DNA of 64,000 nucleotides from Novosphingobium guangzhouense (GTDB lineage: Bacteria > Pseudomonadota > Alphaproteobacteria > Sphingomonadales > Sphingomonadaceae). The notes beneath the pieces were generated by a model. It had not been told where the DNA came from and made no database searches. It worked only from the letters and a program-made list of their open reading frames with translations. This document shows positions 8,187-16,633 of this stretch, one piece after another. Every line of letters begins with the position of its first letter. Within the stretch, counting starts at the first letter, position 1. Position numbers and translations under genes: made by a program. The stretch covers positions 124,001 to 188,000 of the forward strand of contig NZ_LYMM01000001.1 of NCBI RefSeq assembly GCF_002896965.1, read 5' to 3'.

Positions 8187-9100
8187 CCGCAAACGCGATA
8201 GAGATCGTCGAAGTCGCCCCGCGCGACGGTCTGCAGAACGAAAAAGTCCTCGTCTCGCTGGAGGACAAGGCTGAACTCATCCGTCGCCTGATCGACTGCG
8301 GCGCGCGCCGGATCGAGGTGGGCAGCTTCGTGAATCCCAAGAAAGTGCCGCAGATGGCGGGCACGGACGAATTGCTGGCCATGCTGCCGCGACGGGACGA
8401 CCTGACCTACATCGGCCTTGTCATGAACATGCGCGGGCTGGAGCGCGGCCTTGCCGCCGGGATCGACGAGGCAGGCGCGGTCTGCGTCTCGACCGATGGC
8501 TTCGCCATGCGCAATCAGGGCCAGACCAGCGACGAATCCATCGCCATCGCCTCGGAAATCGTGCTGGCCGCCAAGGCCGCGGGCAAGAGCGGGCAGGTGA
8601 CCATCGGCGCGGCCTTCGGTTGCCCGTTCGAGGGTGAAGTCGCCCCCGAACGCGTCGTCGCCATGGCCCGCAAGCTGGCCGAAGTTTCCCCGCGGGAGAT
8701 CGCGCTGGCCGACACCATCGGCGTTGCGGTGCCTGCGCAAGTCTCAGGCCTCGTCACGCAGGTTCGCGAGGCGGTGGGCGGCATTCCGATCCGCGTCCAC
8801 CTGCACAACACCCGCAACACCGGCATCGCCAACGCCTGGGCCGCGATCGAGGCGGGAGCGACCACGCTTGACGCCGCGCTTGGCGGGATCGGCGGCTGCC
8901 CCTTCGCTCCCAACGCCACCGGCAACATCGCCACCGAAGACCTGCTCTACATGCTCGACCGTTCGGACGTGGCCACCGGCTATGACCTTGCGGCCGCGAT
9001 CGGCCATGCCCGGTGGCTGGAAACGATCATGAACAAGCCCCTTCCCGCGATGGTGAGCCGCGCCGGCTCATTCCCGCAGATCCTCGAACAGAAAGCCTGA
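8183..9100 (+). CDS. mvaB: Hydroxymethylglutaryl-CoA lyase
   Basis: Cleaves 3-hydroxy-3-methylglutaryl-CoA, or a close analogue, to acetoacetate and acetyl-CoA. The 305-aa TIM-barrel protein has APRDGLQNEK at the N-terminus with the metal-binding Asp, RVHLHNTRNTG with the two metal His, and LGGIGGCPFAPNATGN with the catalytic Cys loop, all standard for the family. The ATG lies inside an ATGA overlap with the amidohydrolase and the next gene starts five bases after its stop. Context with a CaiB-type CoA transferase, rather than leucine-degradation genes (no isovaleryl-CoA dehydrogenase or methylcrotonyl-CoA carboxylase here), suggests a dedicated side pathway for a free acid. A lyase for a related citramalyl-type ester remains possible. 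Confidence 0.9.
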   Translation: MTANAIEIVEVAPRDGLQNEKVLVSLEDKAELIRRLIDCGARRIEVGSFVNPKKVPQMAGTDELLAMLPRRDDLTYIGLVMNMRGLERGLAAGIDEAGAVCVSTDGFAMRNQGQTSDESIAIASEIVLAAKAAGKSGQVTIGAAFGCPFEGEVAPERVVAMARKLAEVSPREIALADTIGVAVPAQVSGLVTQVREAVGGIPIRVHLHNTRNTGIANAWAAIEAGATTLDAALGGIGGCPFAPNATGNIATEDLLYMLDRSDVATGYDLAAAIGHARWLETIMNKPLPAMVSRAGSFPQILEQKA

Positions 9101-9105
9101 GCGCC

Positions 9106-10317
9106 ATGGACACGACCAATACCGGAGCCTTGACCGACATCCGCGTCGTCGAGCTTGGCCAACTTATCGCCGGGCCTTTCTGCGGCCAGTTGCTGGGCGA
9201 CATGGGCGCAGAAGTCATCAAGGTCGAACCCCCGCAGATCGACGGGAAGGGCGGCGGTGATCCAATGCGCAACTGGGGCCACGGCGATGCCAAGCTGTGG
9301 TGGGAAGTGGTCGCCCGCAACAAGAAGTCGGTCAGCGCCAACCTGCGCGTGGCCGAAGGACAGGAGATCGTGCGCAAGCTCGTTGCCCATGCCGATATCC
9401 TGATCGAGAACTTCAAGCCTGGCACCATGGAGAAGTGGGGCCTTGGCCCGGACGTCCTGCATGAAATCAACCCGCGCCTGATCATCGTGCGCGTATCGGG
9501 CTATGGCCAGACCGGGCCCTATTCATCGCGTGCCGGCTTCGGCGGCATTGGCGAGGCGATGGGCGGATGGCGCTACATCGTGGGCGATCCCGACCGCGCG
9601 CCAAGCCGCATGGGCGTTTCGATCGGGGACAGCCTTGCCGCGACCTACGGCTGCATGGGCGCACTGGCCGCGCTTCACGCGCGCGAACGTACCGGCAAGG
9701 GGCAGGTGGTGGACAGCGCGCTTTACGAAGCGGTGCTGCAGGTCATGGAAAGCCTTGTGCCCGAATACATGGTGTCCGACCACGTGCCCAAGCGCACCGG
9801 CTCTATCCTCGAAGGCATTGCGCCGTCGAACGTCTATCCCACCAGCGACGGTGAATACCTGATCGGCGCCAATCAGGACGCGATCTTCAAGCGGTTATGC
9901 CAGGCAATGGGCCGCCCCGAACTGGGCACGGACGAGCGTTACGCCACCCACGTCGCGCGCGGCCTGCGCCAGACCGAACTGGACGATCTCATCTCCGAAT
10001 GGACCCGCACCCTGACGGTGGACGAACTGGAGGAGAAGATGATCGAATTCTCCATCCCCGCCGGCAAGATCTACCGCGCGCCGGAAATGCTGGCCGACCC
10101 GCACTTCGCCGCGCGCGATGCGCTGATCGACGTGGAGCATCCGCAGTGGGGTTCGTTCAAGATGCAGAACGCCTTCCCCAAGCTGTCCGACACCCCCTCC
10201 TGCGTCCGCCGCCGCGCGCCGCTGGAAATCGGGCAGGACAACGCAGAAATCTACGGCGACCTCCTCGGCATGAGCGAGGACGAGATTGCAGCTCTGAAGG
10301 CCCGCGCGACGATTTGA
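9106..10317 (+). CDS. CaiB/BaiF family (type III) CoA transferase
   Basis: A 403-aa family III CoA transferase, cytoplasmic. The N-terminus RVVELGQLIAGPFCGQLLGD and EVIKVEPP, then NLRVAEGQEIVRKL and ENFKPGTMEKWGL, are classic. The catalytic Asp should be the one in VSIGDSLAATYG, about residue 170. It moves CoA from a donor such as succinyl-CoA onto a carboxylic acid. As third gene of the operon after an HMG-CoA lyase, it is best read as the activator of the lyase substrate, as in the succinyl-CoA:glutarate/HMG CoA transferases. The gene order amidase, lyase, transferase suggests amide to acid to CoA ester to cleavage. No further gene follows on this strand. Confidence 0.9.
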   Translation: MDTTNTGALTDIRVVELGQLIAGPFCGQLLGDMGAEVIKVEPPQIDGKGGGDPMRNWGHGDAKLWWEVVARNKKSVSANLRVAEGQEIVRKLVAHADILIENFKPGTMEKWGLGPDVLHEINPRLIIVRVSGYGQTGPYSSRAGFGGIGEAMGGWRYIVGDPDRAPSRMGVSIGDSLAATYGCMGALAALHARERTGKGQVVDSALYEAVLQVMESLVPEYMVSDHVPKRTGSILEGIAPSNVYPTSDGEYLIGANQDAIFKRLCQAMGRPELGTDERYATHVARGLRQTELDDLISEWTRTLTVDELEEKMIEFSIPAGKIYRAPEMLADPHFAARDALIDVEHPQWGSFKMQNAFPKLSDTPSCVRRRAPLEIGQDNAEIYGDLLGMSEDEIAALKARATI

Positions 10318-10392
10318 TTGGAGTTCTGCGCTTTCCCGTTGCCTTGGGGTGGCAGGAAAGCACGGCCTGCCTGCCGCTGGCGTTGCGAGCGG

Positions 10393-10417
10393 GCTTCGAC
10401 AAGCTCAGCCTGAGCGG
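10393..10417. repeat. REP-like intergenic repeat, copy 1
   Basis: The core AAGCTCAGCCTGAGC is almost palindromic and the whole 25-base unit from GCTTCGAC to GAGCGG recurs at 16511 and, inverted with one mismatch, at 10905. Copies are confined to gaps between genes. Confidence 0.7.
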
Positions 10418-10485
10418 AGTGGGGTTTAGTCCGTACCGAAAGCGCTTTTTGCGCCGTTCCTTTTACGCCCCGTTGCGGCCGAAGC

Positions 10486-10707
10486 CTAACCGTTCAAATG
10501 CATCGCGATGCCTGCCATTAAAAATCCGGATATTACAAATACTGCAATATTACCTATGACAGCAATTCTGAACAGAGTGGGATTTTCATTTTGTGAAATA
10601 AACCCCTGCTTTAAAAATATCGTACGGGTTTGATGGGCACACCACAGATTTGCGGCAAAAATTGACATAAATATGCCAAGAAACAAGAATGGCATGAAAT
10701 TTTTCAT
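10486..10707 (-). CDS. Small hypothetical membrane protein, atypical AT-rich composition
   Basis: A 73-aa frame with two hydrophobic helices (about residues 3-22 and 45-69) separated by a short polar loop (QTRTIFLKQGFISQNENP). I do not recognise it. Codons are AT-rich, unlike every neighbour, so a recent foreign origin is plausible. An AGGAG lies one base before the first ATG, too close to be ideal; Met5 would have a spacing of 13. It stands alone in a 640-base gap flanked by REP-like repeats. The high local AT content makes a chance frame less surprising, but the two clean membrane segments argue for a real gene. Confidence 0.5.
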   Translation of the reverse strand: MKNFMPFLFLGIFMSIFAANLWCAHQTRTIFLKQGFISQNENPTLFRIAVIGNIAVFVISGFLMAGIAMHLNG

Positions 10708-10821
10708 ACTCCTGCTGCGTTCCGTATGATTTCTGCCTTGCGCTATCGTGTTTTTATAGCCGAAGTCGAAAAGCTGTCACCCGTAGTCCGCCCAAAGAAA
10801 ATTGCCACTTCCCACCCAAAT

Positions 10822-10858
10822 CCGCCGTCACCCTGAACTTGTTTCAGGGTGACGGCGG
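10822..10858. repeat. Long perfect intergenic hairpin (16-bp arms)
   Basis: CCGCCGTCACCCTGAA (10822-10837), loop CTTGT, then the exact reverse complement (10843-10858). No T run follows, so it is not a standard terminator. A related CACCCTGAACTTGT core recurs at 16558-16585, and CCACCCAAAT boxes lie on both sides (10812 and 10880). It looks like a mobile intergenic palindrome of the REP type. Confidence 0.75.
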
Positions 10859-10904
10859 GGTGGAACAGACCATTCGCTGTCCACCCAAATCAGACATCTG
10901 AACC

Positions 10905-10929
10905 CCGCTCAGCCTGAGCTTGTCGAAGG
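10905..10929. repeat. REP-like intergenic repeat, copy 2 (inverted relative to copy 1)
   Basis: CCGCTCAGCCTGAGCTTGTC followed by GAAGG, the reverse complement of the unit at 10393 with one mismatch. It lies 31 bases beyond the stop of the GntR gene. Confidence 0.7.
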
Positions 10930-10960
10930 CCCCGAGGCGTGGCGCAAGGCGCGCGGACCT

Positions 10961-11602
10961 TCACCCCTCCGCAGGTTCCAGTCTTGCGTGGAGGGCGCGG
11001 CGGATGTGGGCGGTCATCAGGGCTTCGGCCCAGTCGGGGTCGCGCTGGGCGAGGGCGGCGGTGATTTCCACGTGTTCGCGATAGCTGCGCAGCAGCTGTT
11101 CGCGGCTGTAGGCGCGGACCGTCTGCTGGACCACCGGCTGCAGCACCAGCTTGCCCAATAGCGCGGCAAGCCGGTCGGACGCTGCCGTTTCAAGGATCAG
11201 CGCGTGGAAGCGGGCGTTTGCGGCAAGGTAAGCGGGCAGGTCGAAGTCCAGCGCCTCGATCACCGTGCTCATCGCTTCGTTGGCTGCGGTCAGCCCGGCG
11301 ATGACCGCAGCGTCGGCGCGGGTGGCGGCGCGGCGCACGGCGTAAGCCTCCAGCATTCCGCGCAGGATGAAGACTTCCTCCAGATCGTCATTGTTCCATT
11401 CCGCCACGAAGGAGCGCTGGCTATCGGTGCGGCGGACGAAAAGTTCGGCTTCCAGCTGGCGGATCGCGGCGCGTACCGGGGTGCGGGACACCCCGCAGAG
11501 CGCGGCCAGTTCCTCTTCCTTCAGCTGGGTGCCGGGGGCAAGTTCGCCGGACAGGATGCGGCTGCGCAGTTCCAGATAGGCCTGATCGCTGGCTTTCGAC
11601 AC
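10961..11602 (-). CDS. GntR-family regulator, FadR/FCD subfamily
   Basis: A 213-aa DNA-binding repressor or activator. The N-terminal winged helix includes LRSRILSGELAPGTQLKEEE and LCGVSRTPVRAAIRQLEAE (about residues 10-60); the remaining all-helical part with HALILETA and a late EHVEITAAL is the FCD ligand-binding domain, which usually binds an organic acid through a metal. I start it at the GTG at 11602, preceded by GGAAGG at 6-base spacing; upstream in-frame residues are not conserved in type. It is transcribed toward the CoA-transferase operon from the far side. A TTGTATACTAAA motif about 160 bases upstream matches one before that operon, so this is the likely regulator of the 7.5-10.3 kb genes. 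Confidence 0.87.
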   Translation of the reverse strand: MSKASDQAYLELRSRILSGELAPGTQLKEEELAALCGVSRTPVRAAIRQLEAELFVRRTDSQRSFVAEWNNDDLEEVFILRGMLEAYAVRRAATRADAAVIAGLTAANEAMSTVIEALDFDLPAYLAANARFHALILETAASDRLAALLGKLVLQPVVQQTVRAYSREQLLRSYREHVEITAALAQRDPDWAEALMTAHIRRALHARLEPAEG

Positions 11603-11764
11603 ATCGAACCTTCCCGGTACACAACGGTACTCAAATGGCACATAAAAGCACACAACAACACCCAAGGGGCGCACGGCTCCGTCGCAGCGCCCCGGAAAGG
11701 AGAGCTTCGGCGGGCCATGCGCCCCTTAGTGTAATACGCCAGTGCAGCCGCCGGGAAAAGCGGC

Positions 11765-11776
11765 TTGTATACTAAA
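11765..11776. promoter_or_regulatory. TTGTATACTAAA motif, second copy
   Basis: Identical to 7484-7495. It lies directly against the stop of the NodT gene (11777) and about 160 bases upstream of the GntR start, where on the minus strand it reads TTTAGTATACAA. It is consistent with autoregulation of the GntR gene. Confidence 0.5.
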
Positions 11777-13174
11777 TTACCAGCGCCCTCCCAAAGCACG
11801 GAACAGATCGACTTGCGCGAAGGCAACGTCGCGCCGGGCGGCCGCCGCATCCGCCTGCGCGCCGGCCAGCGTGCGCTGCGCATCCAGCACGTCGAGCGCA
11901 TCGATCTGGCCCCGGCTCTGGCGGGCAAGGCTGACGTTGGCAGCCCGGTCTGCCGCATCGCGCGAGGCGACCAGGCGCTCCTGCCGCAGCAGCGCGTTGC
12001 GATAGGCCGACAGGGCGGTTTCCGTCTCTCCCAATGCGGTCAGCACGGTGCCATCGAAAGTCGCAAGGTCTGCCTTGGCGTCGGCACGGGCGGCTCCGAT
12101 GCGGGCGCGGATCGCTTCCTGATTGGGGAACGCCCAGGAGATCAGCGGCCCCAGCAGCCACCGGAAGGGGCCCGCGCCAAACACGTCGGTGGCGCCCACG
12201 GCGGTCGTTCCCACCGACCCGCCCAGCGTGATGCGCGGGTAGAGGTCCGCCGTCGCCACGCCGATGCGGGCGGTGTCGGCGGCAAGGCGGCGCTCTGCGG
12301 CCTTCACGTCCGGGCGGCGGGCCAGCAAAGTCTGGCCGTCTCCCACCGGGATGGGGGTGGCGACGGTGGGCGTTGTGTCCCGTTCGATCACGCCGTCGGG
12401 CAGATCCTGCGGCGTGCGGCCGGTCAGCACGGCGATGCGGAACATCGCCGCGTCGCGCCGGGCCTGCAGCGTGGGGATGCTGGCGGCCTGCGCCTCGCGC
12501 AGCTGGGTGACGCGGATGACGTCCAGCTTCTGGTTGAGCCCGCGTTCGAAGCGGGCGTTGGTGATGCGTTCCGAGCGGGAGAGCAGGTCGACGGTGCGCT
12601 GGGCAACCTCGATCTGTTCGTTGGCGCTGGTGGCATCGACATAGGCGCGCACGGTATCGGCCACCACGGTGACGCGCACGGCGTCCGCGTCCTCCTGCGC
12701 GGCGGCAAGGTCGGCGCGTGATGCTTCGATACCGCGCTTGACGCGGCCGAACAGGTCCACCTCGTAATTGACCGAGAGCCCACCGTCGACGCGGCGACCT
12801 TCGCGATCGAAGCCCGGCAGGGCCTGCGCTTCGGACACACGGCCATAAGTGCCGGTGGCGCTGAGGTCGGTCGAGGGCAGGCGATCCGCGCGCGATCCGC
12901 GTAACGTCGCGCGGGCCTTTTCGATCCGGGCCACGGCTACGCGAATGTCGGTGTTGGCGGCCAGCGCATCGGTGACAAGGCCGTCAAGCACCGGATCGTT
13001 GTAGAGCTTCCACCAGTTGTCGTCAGGTGCCGCTGTCGTGACGTCAGCGCTCTGCACGCCGACGAACGGGGCCTGCGCCGAAGCGGGCGGGGTGGGGACC
13101 ACATGGTCCGGCCCGACCGCGCAGGCGGAAAGGGCGGTTGCGGCGAAGAGCGCCGCCAAAGTCTGCTTCATCAT
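11777..13174 (-). CDS. RND efflux outer-membrane lipoprotein, NodT/OprM family
   Basis: A 465-aa outer-membrane channel of a tripartite pump. The N-terminus MMKQTLAALFAATALSACAVG is a lipoprotein signal with lipobox LSAC. The body shows the two-fold TolC-type helical hairpins: DNWWKLYNDPVLDGLVTDAL, NTDIRVAVARIEKARA and, in the second half, YPRITLGGSVG and a heptad-rich C-terminal helix. The start Met-Met at 13174 has AGGA about 9 bases upstream. It is the last gene of the efflux operon, 57 bases after the pump gene. Function is drug, solvent or metabolite export; the substrate is unknown. Confidence 0.92.
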   Translation of the reverse strand: MMKQTLAALFAATALSACAVGPDHVVPTPPASAQAPFVGVQSADVTTAAPDDNWWKLYNDPVLDGLVTDALAANTDIRVAVARIEKARATLRGSRADRLPSTDLSATGTYGRVSEAQALPGFDREGRRVDGGLSVNYEVDLFGRVKRGIEASRADLAAAQEDADAVRVTVVADTVRAYVDATSANEQIEVAQRTVDLLSRSERITNARFERGLNQKLDVIRVTQLREAQAASIPTLQARRDAAMFRIAVLTGRTPQDLPDGVIERDTTPTVATPIPVGDGQTLLARRPDVKAAERRLAADTARIGVATADLYPRITLGGSVGTTAVGATDVFGAGPFRWLLGPLISWAFPNQEAIRARIGAARADAKADLATFDGTVLTALGETETALSAYRNALLRQERLVASRDAADRAANVSLARQSRGQIDALDVLDAQRTLAGAQADAAAARRDVAFAQVDLFRALGGRW

Positions 13175-13231
13175 CGGATATGTCCTGTTTCGATGAAATC
13201 GAGGGGCGGGCGGCAACCCGCCCCATCGGGC

Positions 13232-16200
13232 TCATTCAGCCGGAACCGCGTGCAAGTCTGCGTGATCCGCGCGTGGACGGCGGCGCAGTTTCTCGGCCAG
13301 CATGCGGCACACCACGTAGAACGTGGGCGTGAACAGCAGGCCGAAGCCGGTAACACCGGTCATGCCGAAGAACACCGCCGTGCCCAGCGCCTGCCTCAGT
13401 TCGGCACCGGCACCCTGCGCGATCACCAGCGGCACCGCGCCGAGGATGAACGCGAAGCTGGTCATCAGGATCGGACGCAGGCGGGTCTGCGCGGCGTAGA
13501 CGGCCGCCTCGACAATGCCCATGCCCTGTTCCTCCTCGGCCTGCTTGGCGAATTCGACCACGAGGATCGCGTTCTTGGCCGCCAGCGCGATCAGCACCAC
13601 AAGGCCGATCTGGGTCAGGATGTTGTTGTCCATCCCCCGCAGGTTCACGCCCGCCATGGCCGCGAACAGACACATCGGCACGATCAGCACGATCGCCAGC
13701 GGCAGGGTCAGGCTTTCATACTGCGCGGCAAGCACAAGGAAGACGAAGACCACAGCCATGCCGAACACGATCGCCGCCGTATTGCCCGCCGTCACCTGCT
13801 GATAGGCGATGCCGGTCCACTCGAAGCTGTAGCCCGAGGGGAGCGTCTCGTCCGCGACCTTCTCCATGGTGGAGAGGGCCTGTCCGGTCGAGTAGCCCGG
13901 CGCCACGCTGCCGTCGACTTCCACGGCGGGGTGCAGGTTGTAGCGCACCACGCGGTAAGGTCCGGTCTTGTCCTGGAAGGTGGCGACCGAACCGATCGGC
14001 ACCATCGCGCCGGAGTTCGAGCGGGTCTTCAGGTTGGCAAGGTCGGCAATCGAGCCACGGCTGCCCTGATCCGCCTGCGCGGTGACGCGGAAGGTGCGGC
14101 CGAGCAGGTTGAAGTCGTTCACGTAGGCAGAGCCGAGGTAGACCTGCAGCGTTTCGAACACGCGTTCCGGCGGGATGCCCAGCATGTCGGCCTTGCGGCG
14201 GTCGATGTCGGTGAAGACGCGCGGGGTATCCTGGTTGAACAGGGTGTAGACCTGGCTCAAGTCCTTCTGCTGGTTGGCCTTACCGATCACGCCGCCTGCC
14301 GCCTTGGCCAGTTCGGTGTAGCCGCGACCTTCGTTGTCCTCCACGATCATGCGGTAGCCGCCCGGAGGGACGATGCCATTGATGGTCGGCGGCGGAATGA
14401 CGAGGACCATCGCCTTGTCATAGCCCTGCAGCGCCTTGTTCGCCTCGGCCATGATGCCTTCATAGGTCACGCCCAGCTTCTTGCGTTCCTCGAAGCTCTT
14501 GAACGGGAAGTAGATGGCGGCCGAATCCGGCGATGCGGTGCGCGAGGGTCCGTGGAACCCTGCGAACATCACCGCGCCGCGGATGCCCTTGATCGGCAGG
14601 AGACGCTTGGCAATGTCGCGGGTGACTTCATCGGTACGTTCCAGCGATGAGCCCGAGGGCAGGAACGCGGCCGCAAGGAAATAGCCCTGGTCCTGCTGCG
14701 GGATGAAGCCGGTCGGCGTTGCCCAGAACAGGCCCACGGTCCCGGCGATAAGGGCGGCGTAAGTCGCCATCATGCGCAGGGGAGCCTTGACCAGACGGGT
14801 GGTGAGGCGGGCATAGCTTGCGCTCATGCGGTCGAAGCCGTGGTTGAACTTGTCCGCGCCCGACTGGAGCACCTGGCGCCAGCGCGGGGCATCGGGGCCG
14901 ACGCGCTCCTTGTGCTTGAGCAGGATCGCGGCCATCGCGGGCGACAGCGTGAGCGAAAGCACCAGCGAAATGACCGTGGCGGTCGAAATCGTCACCGCGA
15001 ACTGCTTGTAGAACTGGCCCGAGATGCCGGTGATGAACAGCGTCGGCACGAAGACCGCGCAGAGCACCAGCACGATGGCCACCAGCGCGCCGGAAACCTC
15101 GTCCATCGATCGGCGGGCGGCTTCGAGCGGGGTGAGCCCCTCTTCGATATAGCGCTCCACGTTCTCGACCACGACGATCGCGTCATCGACGACGATGCCG
15201 ATGGCGAGCACCAGCCCGAACAGCGAAAGGTTGTTGAGCGAATAGCCCACCGCCATCAGCATGATCGCGGTGCCTACCAGCGAGACCGGGATCGCGAGGA
15301 TCGGGATGATCGCCGCGCGCCAGTTCTGCAGGAAGACAAGGATGACGAGGACGACGAGGATCACCGCCTCGAACAGCGTGTGATAGACCGCGTCGATCGA
15401 CTGGCCGATGAACTCGGTGGGGTTGTAGATGACCGAGTATTCAAGCCCCTTGGGGAACCTGGCCTGCATCGTGTCCATCTCGGAACGCACCAGCTTGGCG
15501 GTTTCGAGCGCGTTGGAGCCGGGGCGCTGCATCACCGCCATGACGACGGTGGGATTGCCCGAAAGATAGGTATTGGTGGTGTAGTCCTGCGCGCCCAGTT
15601 CCACGCGGGCGACGTCGCGCACGCGGACCTGATGGCCGTCCGCATCAGTGCGCACGATGATATCGGCGAACTGCTGGGGTTCGGTCAGGCGGCCCTGTGC
15701 CTCGACACCGATCTGGTAGGCGTTACCCTTGTCGAACGGGGGGGCGCCGATGGCACCCGCCGAAATCTGCACGTTCTGCGCGCGCAGGGCGGCGACGATC
15801 TCGCCGGCGGTCAGGTTGAGCTGTGCGGCGCGGCCCGGATCGATCCAGATGCGCATGCCATAATCGCGCGCACCGAAGGTCTGGACGTCGCCCACACCAT
15901 CAAGGCGCGCAAGACGGTCCTTCACTTGCGTCAGCGCGTAGTTGGAGATGTAATCTCGGTCATACGTGCCGTCGGGCGACTGAAGGTTCACCACCATCAG
16001 GAAGTCCGGGCTGGCCTTCTTGGTGACGACGCCCATCGAACGCACCGCATCAGGCAAGCGGGGCTCGGCGATGGCGACGCGGTTCTGAACCAGCACCTGC
16101 GCGGCATCAAGGTCGGTGCCGATCTTGAAGGTGACGGTGATCGTCACCTTGCCGTCGCCGGTCGACTGCGAATCCATGTAGAGCATGTTGTCGACGCCGT

Positions 16201-16414
16201 TGATCTCCTGCTCGATCGGAGCGGCGACGGTGTCGGCAACGGTCTCGGCCGAGGCGCCTGGATATTGCGCATTGACCGTGACGGTGGGCGGAACGATGTC
16301 CGGGTATTGGCTGACCGGCAGGCCGATGAACGCGATGGCGCCGACGATGGTGATGATCACCGCGACGACGCCCGCGAAAATCGGGCGGTCGATGAAGAAG
16401 CGGGAAAGTCGCAT
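13232..16414 (-). CDS. RND inner-membrane pump, hydrophobe/amphiphile efflux family (AcrB/MexB-like)
   Basis: A full-length 1060-aa proton-driven transporter. It begins in the usual way, MRLSRFFIDRPIFAGVVAVI, and the transmembrane proton-relay Asp pair is visible in GIVVDDAIVVVENVER in helix 4. Two large periplasmic loops and twelve predicted helices are present in the normal order; AMAAILLK and the second-half AAKNAILVVEFAK also match the family. The chosen ATG at 16414 avoids a 10-residue extension that is not family-like. It is preceded by a 220-base gap with REP-like repeats, yet is in one operon direction with the adaptor and NodT genes. Expression is probably under the TetR gene at 18.8 kb. 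Confidence 0.95.
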   Translation of the reverse strand: MRLSRFFIDRPIFAGVVAVIITIVGAIAFIGLPVSQYPDIVPPTVTVNAQYPGASAETVADTVAAPIEQEINGVDNMLYMDSQSTGDGKVTITVTFKIGTDLDAAQVLVQNRVAIAEPRLPDAVRSMGVVTKKASPDFLMVVNLQSPDGTYDRDYISNYALTQVKDRLARLDGVGDVQTFGARDYGMRIWIDPGRAAQLNLTAGEIVAALRAQNVQISAGAIGAPPFDKGNAYQIGVEAQGRLTEPQQFADIIVRTDADGHQVRVRDVARVELGAQDYTTNTYLSGNPTVVMAVMQRPGSNALETAKLVRSEMDTMQARFPKGLEYSVIYNPTEFIGQSIDAVYHTLFEAVILVVLVILVFLQNWRAAIIPILAIPVSLVGTAIMLMAVGYSLNNLSLFGLVLAIGIVVDDAIVVVENVERYIEEGLTPLEAARRSMDEVSGALVAIVLVLCAVFVPTLFITGISGQFYKQFAVTISTATVISLVLSLTLSPAMAAILLKHKERVGPDAPRWRQVLQSGADKFNHGFDRMSASYARLTTRLVKAPLRMMATYAALIAGTVGLFWATPTGFIPQQDQGYFLAAAFLPSGSSLERTDEVTRDIAKRLLPIKGIRGAVMFAGFHGPSRTASPDSAAIYFPFKSFEERKKLGVTYEGIMAEANKALQGYDKAMVLVIPPPTINGIVPPGGYRMIVEDNEGRGYTELAKAAGGVIGKANQQKDLSQVYTLFNQDTPRVFTDIDRRKADMLGIPPERVFETLQVYLGSAYVNDFNLLGRTFRVTAQADQGSRGSIADLANLKTRSNSGAMVPIGSVATFQDKTGPYRVVRYNLHPAVEVDGSVAPGYSTGQALSTMEKVADETLPSGYSFEWTGIAYQQVTAGNTAAIVFGMAVVFVFLVLAAQYESLTLPLAIVLIVPMCLFAAMAGVNLRGMDNNILTQIGLVVLIALAAKNAILVVEFAKQAEEEQGMGIVEAAVYAAQTRLRPILMTSFAFILGAVPLVIAQGAGAELRQALGTAVFFGMTGVTGFGLLFTPTFYVVCRMLAEKLRRRPRADHADLHAVPAE

Positions 16415-16510
16415 TGGGAGAGTGCCCCTTATGGGCGCGCGCAAGGGTTCCGGCGCGCCGGTTGGGTTCGTGTATCGGTGTTGTCTATGGGTGAGCGCGC
16501 GGGGGCGGGG

Positions 16511-16535
16511 GCTTCGACAAGCTCAGCCTGAGCGG
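16511..16535. repeat. REP-like intergenic repeat, copy 3
   Basis: Same 25-base unit as at 10393, including AAGCTCAGCCTGAGC. It lies between the adaptor and pump genes of the RND operon and could form a hairpin that tunes the ratio of the two products. Confidence 0.7.
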
Positions 16536-16557
16536 GAAGCAGGAGGTTTACTTCACT

Positions 16558-16585
16558 CCTCGCTCACCCTGAACTTGTCGAAAGG
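16558..16585. repeat. REP-like intergenic repeat, copy 4 (inverted, diverged)
   Basis: CCTCGCTCACCCTGAACTTG followed by TCGAAAGG. It is an inverted, diverged partner of copy 3, 22 bases away, forming a REP pair in the same gap. Confidence 0.6.
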
Positions 16586-16633
16586 GCAGGTACAGCCTGT
16601 CAAGGCCCCGTCAGTGCACGCCGCAGCGCCGGA

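Noticed and set aside
10822..10858. 16-bp hairpin as a transcription terminator
   Set aside because: It has no T run on either side and shares a core with other intergenic repeats.
14840..16531. Plus-strand open frame of 563 codons
   Set aside because: It is antisense to the RND pump gene; extremely rich in His, Arg, Asp and Gly, as expected of a shadow.
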